NCBI RefSeq assembly: GCF_029016285.1
Contig: NZ_CP091976.1
Coordinates: 1,612,001 to 1,676,000, forward strand
Length of the DNA: 64,000 bases
Reading direction: 5' to 3'
Origin: Vibrio sp. DW001
GTDB lineage: Bacteria > Pseudomonadota > Gammaproteobacteria > Enterobacterales > Vibrionaceae
Part shown: positions 9,181-21,043 of the stretch, piece by piece
Layout of the letters: every line of letters begins with the position of its first letter
Position numbering within the stretch: the stretch's first letter is position 1
Notes under the pieces: model-generated
What the model was told of the DNA's origin: nothing
Database searches by the model: none
What the model saw: the letters and a program-made list of their open reading frames with translations, nothing else
Made by a program: the position numbers and the translations under genes

Positions 9181-9648
9181 ATGCCAAAAAGAAGCAAAAT
9201 TGAAACTAAAGTGACTATCCAAAGAATTTTAGATGCGGTTGCCGATCAGTTGCTGAGATTGGGTTACGACAAAATGTCGTACACGACATTAAGTCAACAG
9301 ACAGGAATTTCGAGAACAGGAATCAGTCATCACTTCCCTAAGAAGCAAGATTTTATGTTGGCGTTAGATGAGCGCATATATGGGATGCTAGTGTCTCATC
9401 TAGATCTGGATGATAAATTGGAAAATTTCTCTGAGAGTTGGGTGAGTTCTCTAGGCAGGCCTGAATTCAAATCGATTCTTCGCATTATATTCCATCATAT
9501 TGTTGCATTTGAAAATGGTGAAAAACCGGTGCAGGGAGGCATTGATAGGCTAGACAATCTGCTCAATAATAAATATGGCAGCGAAAGTAAACGAGAATTG
9601 GAGTGGCTTATTGGAAAATCGCTGGTTGAGATAAGTTTTAAGGCGTGA
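9181..9648 (+). CDS. TetR-family transcriptional regulator
   Basis: The N-terminal 55 residues form a TetR DNA-binding domain: KVTIQRILDAVADQLLRLGYDKMS followed (after a break) by TLSQQTGISRTGISHHFPKKQDF, with the usual H-F-x-x-K end. The remaining 95 residues form a short ligand domain without a recognisable family signature. At 155 residues it is shorter than most TetR regulators (about 200). Ribosome site GAGGTGAT precedes the ATG. No obvious target is adjacent, as the neighbouring genes are on the opposite strand; autoregulation is possible. Confidence 0.85.
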   Translation: MPKRSKIETKVTIQRILDAVADQLLRLGYDKMSYTTLSQQTGISRTGISHHFPKKQDFMLALDERIYGMLVSHLDLDDKLENFSESWVSSLGRPEFKSILRIIFHHIVAFENGEKPVQGGIDRLDNLLNNKYGSESKRELEWLIGKSLVEISFKA

Positions 9649-9659
9649 GTTAATCAAAT

Positions 9660-9689
9660 ACTATCCCAACGAGTCAGAGTCGGGATAGT
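9660..9689. terminator. Hairpin after TetR gene
   Basis: 8-bp arms ACTATCCC (9660-9667) and GGGATAGT (9682-9689) are followed by TTTATT. The hairpin sits between the convergent TetR and YgjV-like genes and is probably bidirectional. Confidence 0.6.
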
Positions 9690-9724
9690 TTATTCGTTAT
9701 ATCATTGTAAACGACAGTGGAAAC

Positions 9725-9979
9725 TTAAATCTTTATAGCATCTATTACGTTTAATTTTTTTTCTTGATACATCTTGAAGAGGAAATAAACGTTTACGCAA
9801 GCAATAAAAGCATTAGTCGCCACAACGGGCATTGCCCCAATCATTACACCGTAAATTACAAAAAATGTACAGCCAACAAAGTTTAGAACGCGTAATTTTA
9901 CGATGTCTTTCATTGTTAATGAAATAGCAACCATTATAGAAGCGACGTAACCCATAATTTCAATCATATTAAATTCCAT
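9725..9979 (-). CDS. YgjV-like small inner membrane protein
   Basis: An 84-residue, very hydrophobic protein with three predicted membrane helices (starting IEIMGYVASIMVAIS, then VLNFVGCTFFVIYGVMIG, then VVATNAFIACVNVYFLF). The pattern of a short helix pair followed by an N-rich third helix fits the YgjV family. Function unknown. The ATG at 9979 is preceded by GAGGAT at good spacing and is preferred to an upstream start at 10018. A weak PurR-like site lies about 170 bp upstream. Confidence 0.65.
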   Translation of the reverse strand: MEFNMIEIMGYVASIMVAISLTMKDIVKLRVLNFVGCTFFVIYGVMIGAMPVVATNAFIACVNVYFLFKMYQEKKLNVIDAIKI

Positions 9980-10149
9980 TATTAAATCCTCATTTGAATG
10001 CCGATAATTCGGTACCAATTCTTCTCTTCGTGAGATATACGAGGAAGCTCCGTGCCTCGAATGGTTCTACTTGTTAATTGGCGCTGAATATATCAGGTAC
10101 AAGAGTGTGAGGAAAGCCACAAAAATGGATTTTTAGTAAGTTAGCGATT

Positions 10150-10165
10150 ACGCAAACGTTTAACA
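10150..10165. promoter_or_regulatory. Weak PurR-like half-perfect operator
   Basis: The site contains a perfect left half ACGCAAACGTT of the PurR consensus but a poor right half (12 of 16 overall). It lies upstream of the YgjV-like gene on the minus strand. One strong half-site may be chance. Confidence 0.25.
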
Positions 10166-10210
10166 AAAGAAAAGACGTATTTGATTACCGAATCTATTGA
10201 AAATTTGTAT

Positions 10211-10249
10211 AAAAAAACCTCAATATTGGTAGCCCAACTATTGAGGTTT
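10211..10249 (-). terminator. Intrinsic terminator of the yeeX-like gene
   Basis: Perfect 11-bp arms (10215-10225 and 10239-10249) with a 13-nt loop. On the minus strand the stem is followed by seven U residues. It lies 35 bases past the stop of the DUF496 gene. Confidence 0.85.
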
Positions 10250-10283
10250 AGTTTATGTACCATAACGTTACATTGCAGAGAGG

Positions 10284-10598
10284 TTATTTTTTACCTTGAG
10301 ACTGCTTGTCGACTTCGGTTAGTTCTCTAATACGACGACTGATTTCACGTCGTGATTTTGAGATCTCTGCGCTACTAATAATGTGGTCATCGACACGATC
10401 TTCGTAATCGGCTTTCATGTTCTTAATAATAAGAACAATTTCGTCGTGTGACATTTGAGGTTTGATATAATCCAACAGGTTGTCCAAAAGTTCTACGCGT
10501 TTGGTGTTATCACGGACCTTTTTTTCGTTGTCTTGGAGTTCACGCTTTAATTTATTTTTGCGACGAGCTTGATTCACAATCTCAAAAACGTTGTTCAT
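10284..10598 (-). CDS. yeeX: DUF496 family protein YeeX
   Basis: At 104 residues it aligns along its length with E. coli YeeX (UPF0265). Shared blocks are [34 protein letters not shown] and [14 protein letters not shown]. The protein is charged and almost entirely alpha-helical, likely a coiled-coil dimer in the cytoplasm. The molecular role is not established. It has its own terminator and is divergent from the small gene at 10798. Confidence 0.93.
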   Translation of the reverse strand: MNNVFEIVNQARRKNKLKRELQDNEKKVRDNTKRVELLDNLLDYIKPQMSHDEIVLIIKNMKADYEDRVDDHIISSAEISKSRREISRRIRELTEVDKQSQGKK

Positions 10599-10797
10599 GA
10601 CGGTATCTTCCTAAATTTATGTAATGTTGTTAACTCGCTAAAGCATATCAGACGTTTTGAGAACAGTCATATCATAAATGGAGAGAATTTCACTACCTAC
10701 TAAAAGTAAACTGAGGTAAGGATTGTTATTCGATCAATATGTCGTTATAAAATAGAAATCAAATCAGAGGTTGTGGAATTTAAAGATAATCATACAT

Positions 10798-10971
10798 ATG
10801 CAAAAAATAAACAGTGAATCCAGTCTCAAAGTATCATTACGTCTGCAACGTGCTTACTTAAAGGCACGAGGAGAGCAAGACCTTGTCGAAGTTGATTTGA
10901 ACAGGGCTCGTATTATTTTGGTCGATCGAAATGGCAAATTAATCAAAGAATTACATAAGAATGAGCACTAG
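10798..10971 (+). CDS. Small hypothetical protein (57 aa)
   Basis: A short soluble protein from the ATG at 10798 (MQKINSESSLKVSLRLQRAY). A TTG 27 bases earlier would extend it but has no spacing to the upstream AGAGG. The sequence is basic in the N-terminal half and ends in LIKELHKNEH. I do not recognise a family. It may be a true small gene given its regular codon use, but the ribosome site is weak. Confidence 0.4.
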   Translation: MQKINSESSLKVSLRLQRAYLKARGEQDLVEVDLNRARIILVDRNGKLIKELHKNEH

Positions 10972-11047
10972 TTAAGGCAACACAATTTCTGGGTGAACAT
11001 ATCAAATTGCCAATGAGTTACTCAACATATAACCATAAGGAATGAGT

Positions 11048-11713
11048 ATGAAAATTGAATTGTCAGCTATCGAAGCACGAGTGATTGGATGTCTTTTAGA
11101 GAAAGAAGCGACGACTCCTGATCTTTATCCACTCACATTAAATAGTTTAACTAACGCATGTAACCAAAAAAGCAACCGCGAACCAGTCATGTCGCTGAGT
11201 GAAAGTGACGTATTAGACGCGGTTGAGAACCTTATATCAAAACGTATGGTAAGTGATGAAAGTGCGTTTAATAGTCGTGTCTCAAAATATCGACATCGTT
11301 TCTGTAACACTGAATTTGGTGATCTGCAGTTTTCTCAGCAAGAAAAAGGCGTGGTTTGTTGTTTTCTTCTTCGAGGAGCACAAACACCAGGTGAGCTGAG
11401 AACTCGGACGAACAGGCTGTGTCAGTTCACCGATGTAAAAGAAACGGAAGCGGTGCTAGATAAATTGTCTGTTAATGATGTTGAGTCGGCGATTGTGGTC
11501 AAACTGCCCAGAGAAGCGGGTAAGAGGGAATCACGGTATATGCATCAGTTTTGTGGAGAAGTCGATCTAGACGCGTTCTCAACTGCATCTGCAATCCAAT
11601 ATGAGGGTGTTAAACAGCAAGAAAATCAGAAGCTTCTTGAACTAGAAGAAGAGCTTGCCTTAGTTAAAAAAGAAGTGGCGGAGTTACGCGAAATGTTAGA
11701 GCTGTTACTTTAA
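11048..11713 (+). CDS. yceH: DUF480 protein YceH
   Basis: A 221-residue YceH-family protein (UPF0502). The opening [20 protein letters not shown] and the block [20 protein letters not shown] are diagnostic. The fold is two winged-helix domains, so it probably binds DNA, but its role is unknown. The C-terminal 35 residues form a heptad-rich coiled coil ([20 protein letters not shown]). ATG 11048 sits six bases from AAGGA, whereas ATG 11042 touches it, so the later start is preferred. It is followed after four bases by a GIY-YIG gene, suggesting an operon. Confidence 0.93.
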   Translation: MKIELSAIEARVIGCLLEKEATTPDLYPLTLNSLTNACNQKSNREPVMSLSESDVLDAVENLISKRMVSDESAFNSRVSKYRHRFCNTEFGDLQFSQQEKGVVCCFLLRGAQTPGELRTRTNRLCQFTDVKETEAVLDKLSVNDVESAIVVKLPREAGKRESRYMHQFCGEVDLDAFSTASAIQYEGVKQQENQKLLELEEELALVKKEVAELREMLELLL

Positions 11714-11717
11714 GCTT

Positions 11718-12011
11718 ATGTCTGATTTCGTTAACAAGCAATCGAACACAAGTTGGTGGGTATACCTAATCCGCAATAACAGAAATGCCCTGTATTGCGG
11801 AGTTACTAACAACTTGGAACGTAGATTTAAAATGCATCAGGATGGAAAGGGAGCGAAGGCCTTAAAAGGTAAAGGGCCATTAGTTTTAGAATGGTCTCAA
11901 GAGCTAAATAATAAAGTCTCTGCTATGCAATTGGAATATAAAATAAAACAATTGAAAAAGATCGATAAAGAAACATTGGTCAAGGATGGCTATGTCTTTC
12001 CACAAGTGTGA
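11718..12011 (+). CDS. GIY-YIG nuclease-superfamily protein (YhbQ-like)
   Basis: A 97-residue single-domain protein with the GIY-YIG core: WWVYLIRNN at about residues 13-21, then LYCGVTNNLERRFKMHQ, where the Y-C-G-V-T-N block carries the second strand and the arginine of the catalytic helix. LEYKIKQLKK follows at the C-terminal end. This matches the YhbQ/UPF0213 family, thought to act on damaged or structured DNA. It lies four bases after yceH, so is probably cotranscribed and translationally coupled. Confidence 0.88.
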   Translation: MSDFVNKQSNTSWWVYLIRNNRNALYCGVTNNLERRFKMHQDGKGAKALKGKGPLVLEWSQELNNKVSAMQLEYKIKQLKKIDKETLVKDGYVFPQV

Positions 12012-12135
12012 TTTGTTTTTCTAGCCGCTATTTTTAGACCAATATCGCGAAATAATCTATTTTTACTGTTATTATACATAGCGCTCATCAATGATATGAG
12101 CCTTATATATAATTAATTTTACAGTTGAGATGTCT

Positions 12136-13278
12136 ATGAAAACGATGAATAAGATTGGTTTGGCTATCGGTGTGGCGACAATGTCTAGTTCAGTCCTTGC
12201 CGCTACGCATATTGCGGATAGTCGTGGTAATGGTATGGGAAACACTGGCGTGGCGAGCGCTGACTATTTGGTTGCCCCTTTTTACAATCCCGCGTTAACC
12301 GCGCAGTATAGAGAGTCCGACAATTTTGCATTGTTAATTCCTGGTGTTGGTATGACAGTAAGAGATAGCGAGGACACGCTTCAGGAAATAGATGATCTTC
12401 AAGATACTATAGATCAATTTAAAGCTTCTCCTGACCAATCTAACATCAATCAACTTAACAGCCACTTGGATGATCTTACGGGTAATAAGCCATTAACGGT
12501 TACCGCTACAGCCGGTATCGCTGTTGCGATACCCAACGCTTTCGTTGCTGTGAATTTTTTTGGTCGAGGTTATGTAGAAATAATTGCAGAGACTGATATT
12601 GCTTCTTTATCCGAATCTGGTGGTGATACTCAAACTCGATACGAAAACTCGAATGTAAACCTAGCCGCATTTGGCTATACGGAATATGGAATATCGTTTG
12701 CTAAAAAACTGGTGATTAGTGGGCAAGAATTTTCACTTGGTATCTCGCCAAAATACCAGGAACTTCGAACCTATTCAGATATTGTAAATGTCGAAGATTT
12801 TGACCTAGATGACTATGATGAAAGTGAGGTTAACGACACCGCATTTAATTTAGATTTGGGTGCGGTTTGGTACAAAGAGCAGTGGAGAGTGGCGTTTGCT
12901 ATAAGAGATCTGTTTAAGCAAGAAATCGAAACCGCCAACTTAAATTACAAATATGAGCTTACACCTCAAGCCACGTTAGGTTTTGCTTATTCTTCTCGGT
13001 TTTTTACCGCGGCTTTAGATGCAGATTTGACCGCACAGACTCGTTATGCCAACGTTGATGATGACACACAATTTGTCCGTTTTGGTTTAGAAGGAAATGC
13101 TTGGGATTGGTTGCAACTCAGAGCCGGCTATCAAATTGACCTAGAAAACACGATCGATAATATGGTTACAGCGGGCGTTGGAATATCACCATTCGATGTC
13201 GTTAATATCGATGTAGCCGGTTCGTATGCCGGCGAAAATGAATTTGGTGCCTCTGCTAACCTAGCGCTTACATTCTAA
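12136..13278 (+). CDS. TraF-like outer membrane beta-barrel protein (chromosomal)
   Basis: The N-terminus is a Sec signal peptide (MKTMNKIGLAIGVATMSSSVLA). The opening of the mature protein, DSRGNGMGNTGVASADYLVAP, and the many alternating hydrophobic strands ending in an aromatic residue (NLALTF) mark an outer-membrane barrel of the TraF_2/FadL-like type. In vibrios such genes are annotated as conjugal transfer protein TraF, but no transfer genes surround it. Residues 75-115 form a helical insertion rich in D, Q and N. ATG 12136 is spaced six bases from GAG; ATG 12130 is an alternative. A terminator follows. Confidence 0.75.
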   Translation: MKTMNKIGLAIGVATMSSSVLAATHIADSRGNGMGNTGVASADYLVAPFYNPALTAQYRESDNFALLIPGVGMTVRDSEDTLQEIDDLQDTIDQFKASPDQSNINQLNSHLDDLTGNKPLTVTATAGIAVAIPNAFVAVNFFGRGYVEIIAETDIASLSESGGDTQTRYENSNVNLAAFGYTEYGISFAKKLVISGQEFSLGISPKYQELRTYSDIVNVEDFDLDDYDESEVNDTAFNLDLGAVWYKEQWRVAFAIRDLFKQEIETANLNYKYELTPQATLGFAYSSRFFTAALDADLTAQTRYANVDDDTQFVRFGLEGNAWDWLQLRAGYQIDLENTIDNMVTAGVGISPFDVVNIDVAGSYAGENEFGASANLALTF

Positions 13279-13307
13279 ATCAGTATCTAATCGTCACAAT
13301 TTTATAC

Positions 13308-13337
13308 GCTATCGGTATCTGCCGATGGCTTCTTTTT
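13308..13337 (+). terminator. Intrinsic terminator after TraF-like gene
   Basis: The 8-bp stem GCTATCGG/CCGATGGC (one G-U pair) has a 6-nt loop and is followed by TTCTTTTT. It ends the TraF-like transcript before luxP. Confidence 0.8.
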
Positions 13338-13366
13338 AATAGATAAGCCTATAAATGTTGCTATAA

Positions 13367-17073
<3,707 letters not shown>

Positions 17074-17087
17074 CAAAGTAAAAGATC

Positions 17088-17744
17088 TTAGTGATCAAAC
17101 GACAATTCTAGAATTTCGTATTTAAGGTCGTTTTTAATATCGATAGTTTTCTCAAATCTAATTCCGATCAATAACCCGCCGGCATGGCGCCGAATATTAA
17201 CGATATGGCATTGTGGGATGTCTTTAGGAAAATGGGTGAGTTTAGGGATGATGGTCACAATGGACTCTTTGGTGAGTTCCAACGTTTTATTTAAATAGAT
17301 GCCACAACCAGACGCTGAAAGATCTCGTAGTGTGCCATTTACCTGAGTGTCATGGTGTGAAACTACAACCGGTATATTGAGTTTAAAGCGTTTGTCTTCT
17401 CGGATCGGTTTCGATTCAAAATTGTAGGGAATACGGATGAAAATTAGCCATGTAGGGCGAGATATGATGGTGATAATCTTAGTTTTAAATGCAATGATAT
17501 GACCCAACTCAGTGTCCGTAATTCCCCTAACGACAACGGAGACATTACTTGTTTTACGGGTAATGAGGTCTTCCACCGCTTTTTGGCTCATATCGAGTAA
17601 CATGAATTGATTGTCTTTAACACCAACTAAATTGCATTGAAGGTTGTACTCATCGTTAGGACCGAATTTGATAGTCACCGATAGGCGCATTCCAAACTCT
17701 ACGTAGTGTTTGATTTCGTTCGTGCTATGGTTTTTCGTGCTCAT
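17088..17744 (-). CDS. PilZ-domain protein, likely c-di-GMP receptor
   Basis: The C-terminal half carries the PilZ c-di-GMP motif: R-x-x-x-R as REDKR (about residues 121-125) and the D-x-S-x-x-G signature as DLSASGCGI (about 145-153). The N-terminal 110 residues resemble the YcgR-type PilZN domain. Such proteins bind c-di-GMP and adjust motility or biofilm formation, usually by protein contacts. It converges on luxQ with a 14-base gap. No signal peptide is seen. Its partner is unknown. Confidence 0.85.
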   Translation of the reverse strand: MSTKNHSTNEIKHYVEFGMRLSVTIKFGPNDEYNLQCNLVGVKDNQFMLLDMSQKAVEDLITRKTSNVSVVVRGITDTELGHIIAFKTKIITIISRPTWLIFIRIPYNFESKPIREDKRFKLNIPVVVSHHDTQVNGTLRDLSASGCGIYLNKTLELTKESIVTIIPKLTHFPKDIPQCHIVNIRRHAGGLLIGIRFEKTIDIKNDLKYEILELSFDH

Positions 17745-17872
17745 GTGTCCCTTGAACTGTGTGTACTTCCTGCGTCCAATAGATTAGCGGTATTCGATGA
17801 AGTTTTGTAGGAAATTTTTCAAATAATGGAGGTTGAGTCAGTGTAGAAGGAAGATGAACAAGAGCTTGAGTG

Positions 17873-18154
17873 TTATACGTGAGTATCTAAAATTGTACCA
17901 ATTATATCATTTGAACGTTGAATTAAGCTTGCACCAGCTTGATTATAGGTTTTAGCTTGTTGAAGTTTAACGAGAGAATCTTCGGTAGTTGGTGAGGTTC
18001 TTTCTTTAAAAACTTCCATCTTTTTATCATCGATTTTGTTAAATTCGAGGTCACCTAATATTGTAGAGTCAGCAATTTCGCTCGCCGCTTCGTCGGAAAG
18101 AACTTGGGAACGTTGAATTAGTTGGTAACCAGAGTTTATCGATGACACAGACAT
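17873..18154 (-). CDS. Small hypothetical protein with flagellar-rod-like heptads
   Basis: A 93-residue protein of uncertain family. The start MSVSSINSGYQLIQRSQVLSD and the closing NQAGASLIQRSNDIIGTIL resemble the paired N- and C-terminal helices of flagellar axial proteins, and similar vibrio proteins are sometimes labelled chemotaxis protein, but the match is loose. The ATG at 18154 lies six bases from AAGGAG and is preferred to one codon upstream. No neighbouring motility gene is present apart from the PilZ gene at 17088. Confidence 0.55.
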   Translation of the reverse strand: MSVSSINSGYQLIQRSQVLSDEAASEIADSTILGDLEFNKIDDKKMEVFKERTSPTTEDSLVKLQQAKTYNQAGASLIQRSNDIIGTILDTHV

Positions 18155-18284
18155 CATATTCTCCTTAGCTTGTACGTAAAGAATAATCCTGTTTGATGAT
18201 AGTTACAAATTATTAGGCTTAAATAGGATAAAATAACGAAGGACCAATTATACCAATAAAGTAAAATTAGCGAAAAAAATAGAT

Positions 18285-18449
18285 TTAGCGAAATAAGCTA
18301 GAGATAAGATCAAGCTCTTCAGCTGTGACCAGAGGTTCTTCTTTACGTTCTTCAAGTTTAGATTCTATATCATCTTGTAATTTTTTGAGTTGTTGGGGAG
18401 ACAGCAACTCTACACGAGTCTGAAATTCCTCAAATTGTTTCTGGCCCAT
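18285..18449 (-). CDS. Small hypothetical protein (54 aa)
   Basis: A short charged helical protein (LLSPQQLKKLQDDIESKLEE in its middle). The strong ribosome site AGGAGAG seven bases before the ATG at 18449 supports translation from this start rather than the upstream 18467. I do not recognise its family. The helix resembles the N-terminal leader of some transposases, but no transposase follows, so this is only a passing likeness. Confidence 0.5.
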   Translation of the reverse strand: MGQKQFEEFQTRVELLSPQQLKKLQDDIESKLEERKEEPLVTAEELDLISSLFR

Positions 18450-18692
18450 TCTATCTCTCCTATACACTTAATTTTAATGTATACCTGTAATGATTGTTGA
18501 CTCATTCTGACGGTCCTTGTGTAGGGAATCCTTCATCTACCGTAGGTAATATAGTACGGAGTATGGTTATTAATGTGCGAGCAATGTCAGGAGTAATCAG
18601 GTGAATGTTAAAATCACCCTGTCACTTAGGCTATAATATAGACGATTTATGCGGTAGAAAATGAATATTGCTGATAATGTATACAATTTTCA

Positions 18693-20909
18693 TTATTGTG
18701 TTTTACTTCGATTGGCAAAGTTGTTGGCCAAGGATTGCAGTTCTGGCAACATTCTATAAATCAAATGAAGCTGTTGTAAAACCATTCTTGCTGACCCTTC
18801 TTCGTCTTTTCGCCACTCCGAAAGTTTGCCTTCAATATCGCTATAGTTTTGCTGATTTATTTGCGATTCACAGTCGTTGCTCAATTGGGTATTTAGTGCA
18901 TCTAACACGCCATGTATTTCTCGATGGGCTTCTAGAATTAATAGGTGTGTAGAGTTGTCAGAAATTCTCTGTCTATGGGCGCCAAGGGCTGATATATAGC
19001 TTAAAAGAGCGTGGTTTAAAGTCAAGAATCTGAAACTGTCATCAACGGATGACCGATATTTACCCGGTTCGACTAACATATTGGTGATGGCAGAACTAAG
19101 TAATGACGCTTGATTATGGGCGTGACGTCGTGCAATCCGATACGCTAAATCGTTATGTTTTCCAATTCTATATTGGCCGATAATCTGCGCAAGATAGAAT
19201 TTGTTCGCTGAGATAGATTCAGCCATAACGCCATGTAATCTTTTAGATTGCCAATCAGGCAAAATATAAGTAACCGCACCTACTGCCAGTAAACAACCAA
19301 CGATAGTATCTGTTAGCCTCGGCAATATCACGGCGTATCCCTCTCCTAATTGATCAAAGCAGAATAAGACTAAGATAGTTATAAAGGCAGTGGCATAGCT
19401 GTAATTATTGAGTCTAAACACAAAGAAGGCGACACCAGACAGAACGATGATAACCAATTGACTTAGTAACGAGGGGAACAGCGACAGCAGTACCACACCA
19501 ATTAATAATCCCGCCAAGGTTCCGACTACCCGAGACGTTAATTTTTGTTTTGTCGCACTATAATTTGGCTGGCATACGAACAGTGTCGTAAGCAATATCC
19601 AATAGCCTCTTTCTATGTCGAACAATTGAATGATCCCGTAGCCTAAAGCTAAAGCAATAGACAAACGAATAGCGTGCCGAAAGAGCAGTGATGACGGGTT
19701 GAGATTAGATTTCACTCGCAACCACATCTCCCTAAAAGTATGGGCATCGGTGTCATCGAGAACATCGTCATTTTCTCGATTGATGGCGTCAGGGTTACTC
19801 ACGTTTGATAACAGCTTTTCGATGGTAGAAAGGTTTCTAAAAAGGTAATTAAGTTGTTCTAGAAGTGGGTCGAGTTGTCTTTCTTGTTGTGATTCGAGAT
19901 ATTTAATTGAGCGCTGAATATCTTCTAGAGCGCGGTTTGAGTCCGCACTATGCTCATAATTAGTACCGGAGTTAATACAAGATGCAATTTCCGCACAAGA
20001 ATTGGATTGTATATCGATCAGATATTTAAAGCGGAACATGATGTCAGAATGAATAAAACTCGCTGCTAAATCTTGGTATCGATAGTGACTAGAGCTTATT
20101 CTTTCATGGATATCTTGGGCTAGGAAATAGATCTTGAGAAAACGGTCGCTTGGGCCGTCTACAATACCGCGATTAGAACGGGAAAGAATGGTTTGTTTAA
20201 AATTGTTCAGTGCATCAACGGTATTTACATTCAGCCTTGCCTCTTGGATTCTAAATGGCTGTGGGATCAGATCGATATTCGGGTGGAATAGATGCTTTTT
20301 CGCATCAAAATAGTTTGAAAGTTGCGTGAATACGGCGGCTAAACTTTGTTGTACAGGTCGTAATGGTGCAATGCTATACCAAACGGTAGAGCTCAGGAAA
20401 TACCATGTTGAGCCGGTGAGAAGTAATGAAGGTTGCTGCCAGATGTTAATGCTTTCGTGAGCCCCTAACATTGTGTAGATAGCGATGAGAAGCGAACCAA
20501 ACGCTATTTTTGCGTATCTTGGTCCAATAGCGCCAATCATTATAAATCCAATAGAGGACGAGAAAAGACCAATAGCAAAAAATATGGGGTAGTTAAATAA
20601 GAATTCGATTGAAAATGTTGCGATAACGAAGCAGAGCAGGGTTAACGTTTGTGCCTTAATCCTCCCCTTAAAATTGTCGTCCGATTCAGCTAAAGCAGCC
20701 GCAATTACACCCAGAATCAATGGTGTTGCGAATTCCTGCATCTGAAAGTACCAACAAGGGATAGTCACCCCAAGTAAGGTGATGAGTATAAGGACGCTAT
20801 GATTAATAGCGGGAATAACCCATAGTCGTTTAACATTGATTAAAAAAGGCACAAAAATAAGCTTCTTTATAGAGGACCATTCGGAAATAAGATTTTGCTT
20901 GAATAGCAC
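18693..20909 (-). CDS. yccS: YccS/YhfK-family inner membrane protein
   Basis: At 738 residues it matches the FUSC-type YccS family (about 720 in E. coli). The N-terminal quarter contains paired membrane helices, a long soluble region follows (about 190-390), and a second helix bundle sits near 400-525 with the conserved block LFDIERGYWILLTTLFVCQP and TKQKLTSRVVGTLAGLLIG. A C-terminal cytoplasmic domain ends the protein. The family is related to aromatic acid efflux pumps, but the substrate is unknown. The start is a GTG at 20909 with no strong ribosome site. It is divergent from helD. Confidence 0.88.
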   Translation of the reverse strand: MLFKQNLISEWSSIKKLIFVPFLINVKRLWVIPAINHSVLILITLLGVTIPCWYFQMQEFATPLILGVIAAALAESDDNFKGRIKAQTLTLLCFVIATFSIEFLFNYPIFFAIGLFSSSIGFIMIGAIGPRYAKIAFGSLLIAIYTMLGAHESINIWQQPSLLLTGSTWYFLSSTVWYSIAPLRPVQQSLAAVFTQLSNYFDAKKHLFHPNIDLIPQPFRIQEARLNVNTVDALNNFKQTILSRSNRGIVDGPSDRFLKIYFLAQDIHERISSSHYRYQDLAASFIHSDIMFRFKYLIDIQSNSCAEIASCINSGTNYEHSADSNRALEDIQRSIKYLESQQERQLDPLLEQLNYLFRNLSTIEKLLSNVSNPDAINRENDDVLDDTDAHTFREMWLRVKSNLNPSSLLFRHAIRLSIALALGYGIIQLFDIERGYWILLTTLFVCQPNYSATKQKLTSRVVGTLAGLLIGVVLLSLFPSLLSQLVIIVLSGVAFFVFRLNNYSYATAFITILVLFCFDQLGEGYAVILPRLTDTIVGCLLAVGAVTYILPDWQSKRLHGVMAESISANKFYLAQIIGQYRIGKHNDLAYRIARRHAHNQASLLSSAITNMLVEPGKYRSSVDDSFRFLTLNHALLSYISALGAHRQRISDNSTHLLILEAHREIHGVLDALNTQLSNDCESQINQQNYSDIEGKLSEWRKDEEGSARMVLQQLHLIYRMLPELQSLANNFANRSKTQ

Positions 20910-21043
20910 AATAAATCAATGAAAAAATGAATAAATTTTTCTTGGTACAATATTCAATTTTTCATCTTGGTTAGCTATTCAGGAGAAAATAGTTGTATTA
21001 TTTCAGCTTGAAAGTATTTGATTTATTTAAGAGTGTATAGGTT

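Noticed and set aside
12136..13278. Conjugative element or plasmid remnant around the TraF-like gene
   Set aside because: No relaxase, coupling protein, pilin or integrase nearby; flanks are ordinary chromosome genes.
18285..18449. Transposase fragment or IS remnant
   Set aside because: The helix only loosely resembles transposase leaders; no inverted repeats or other transposase parts are around, and a strong ribosome site suggests a separate small gene.
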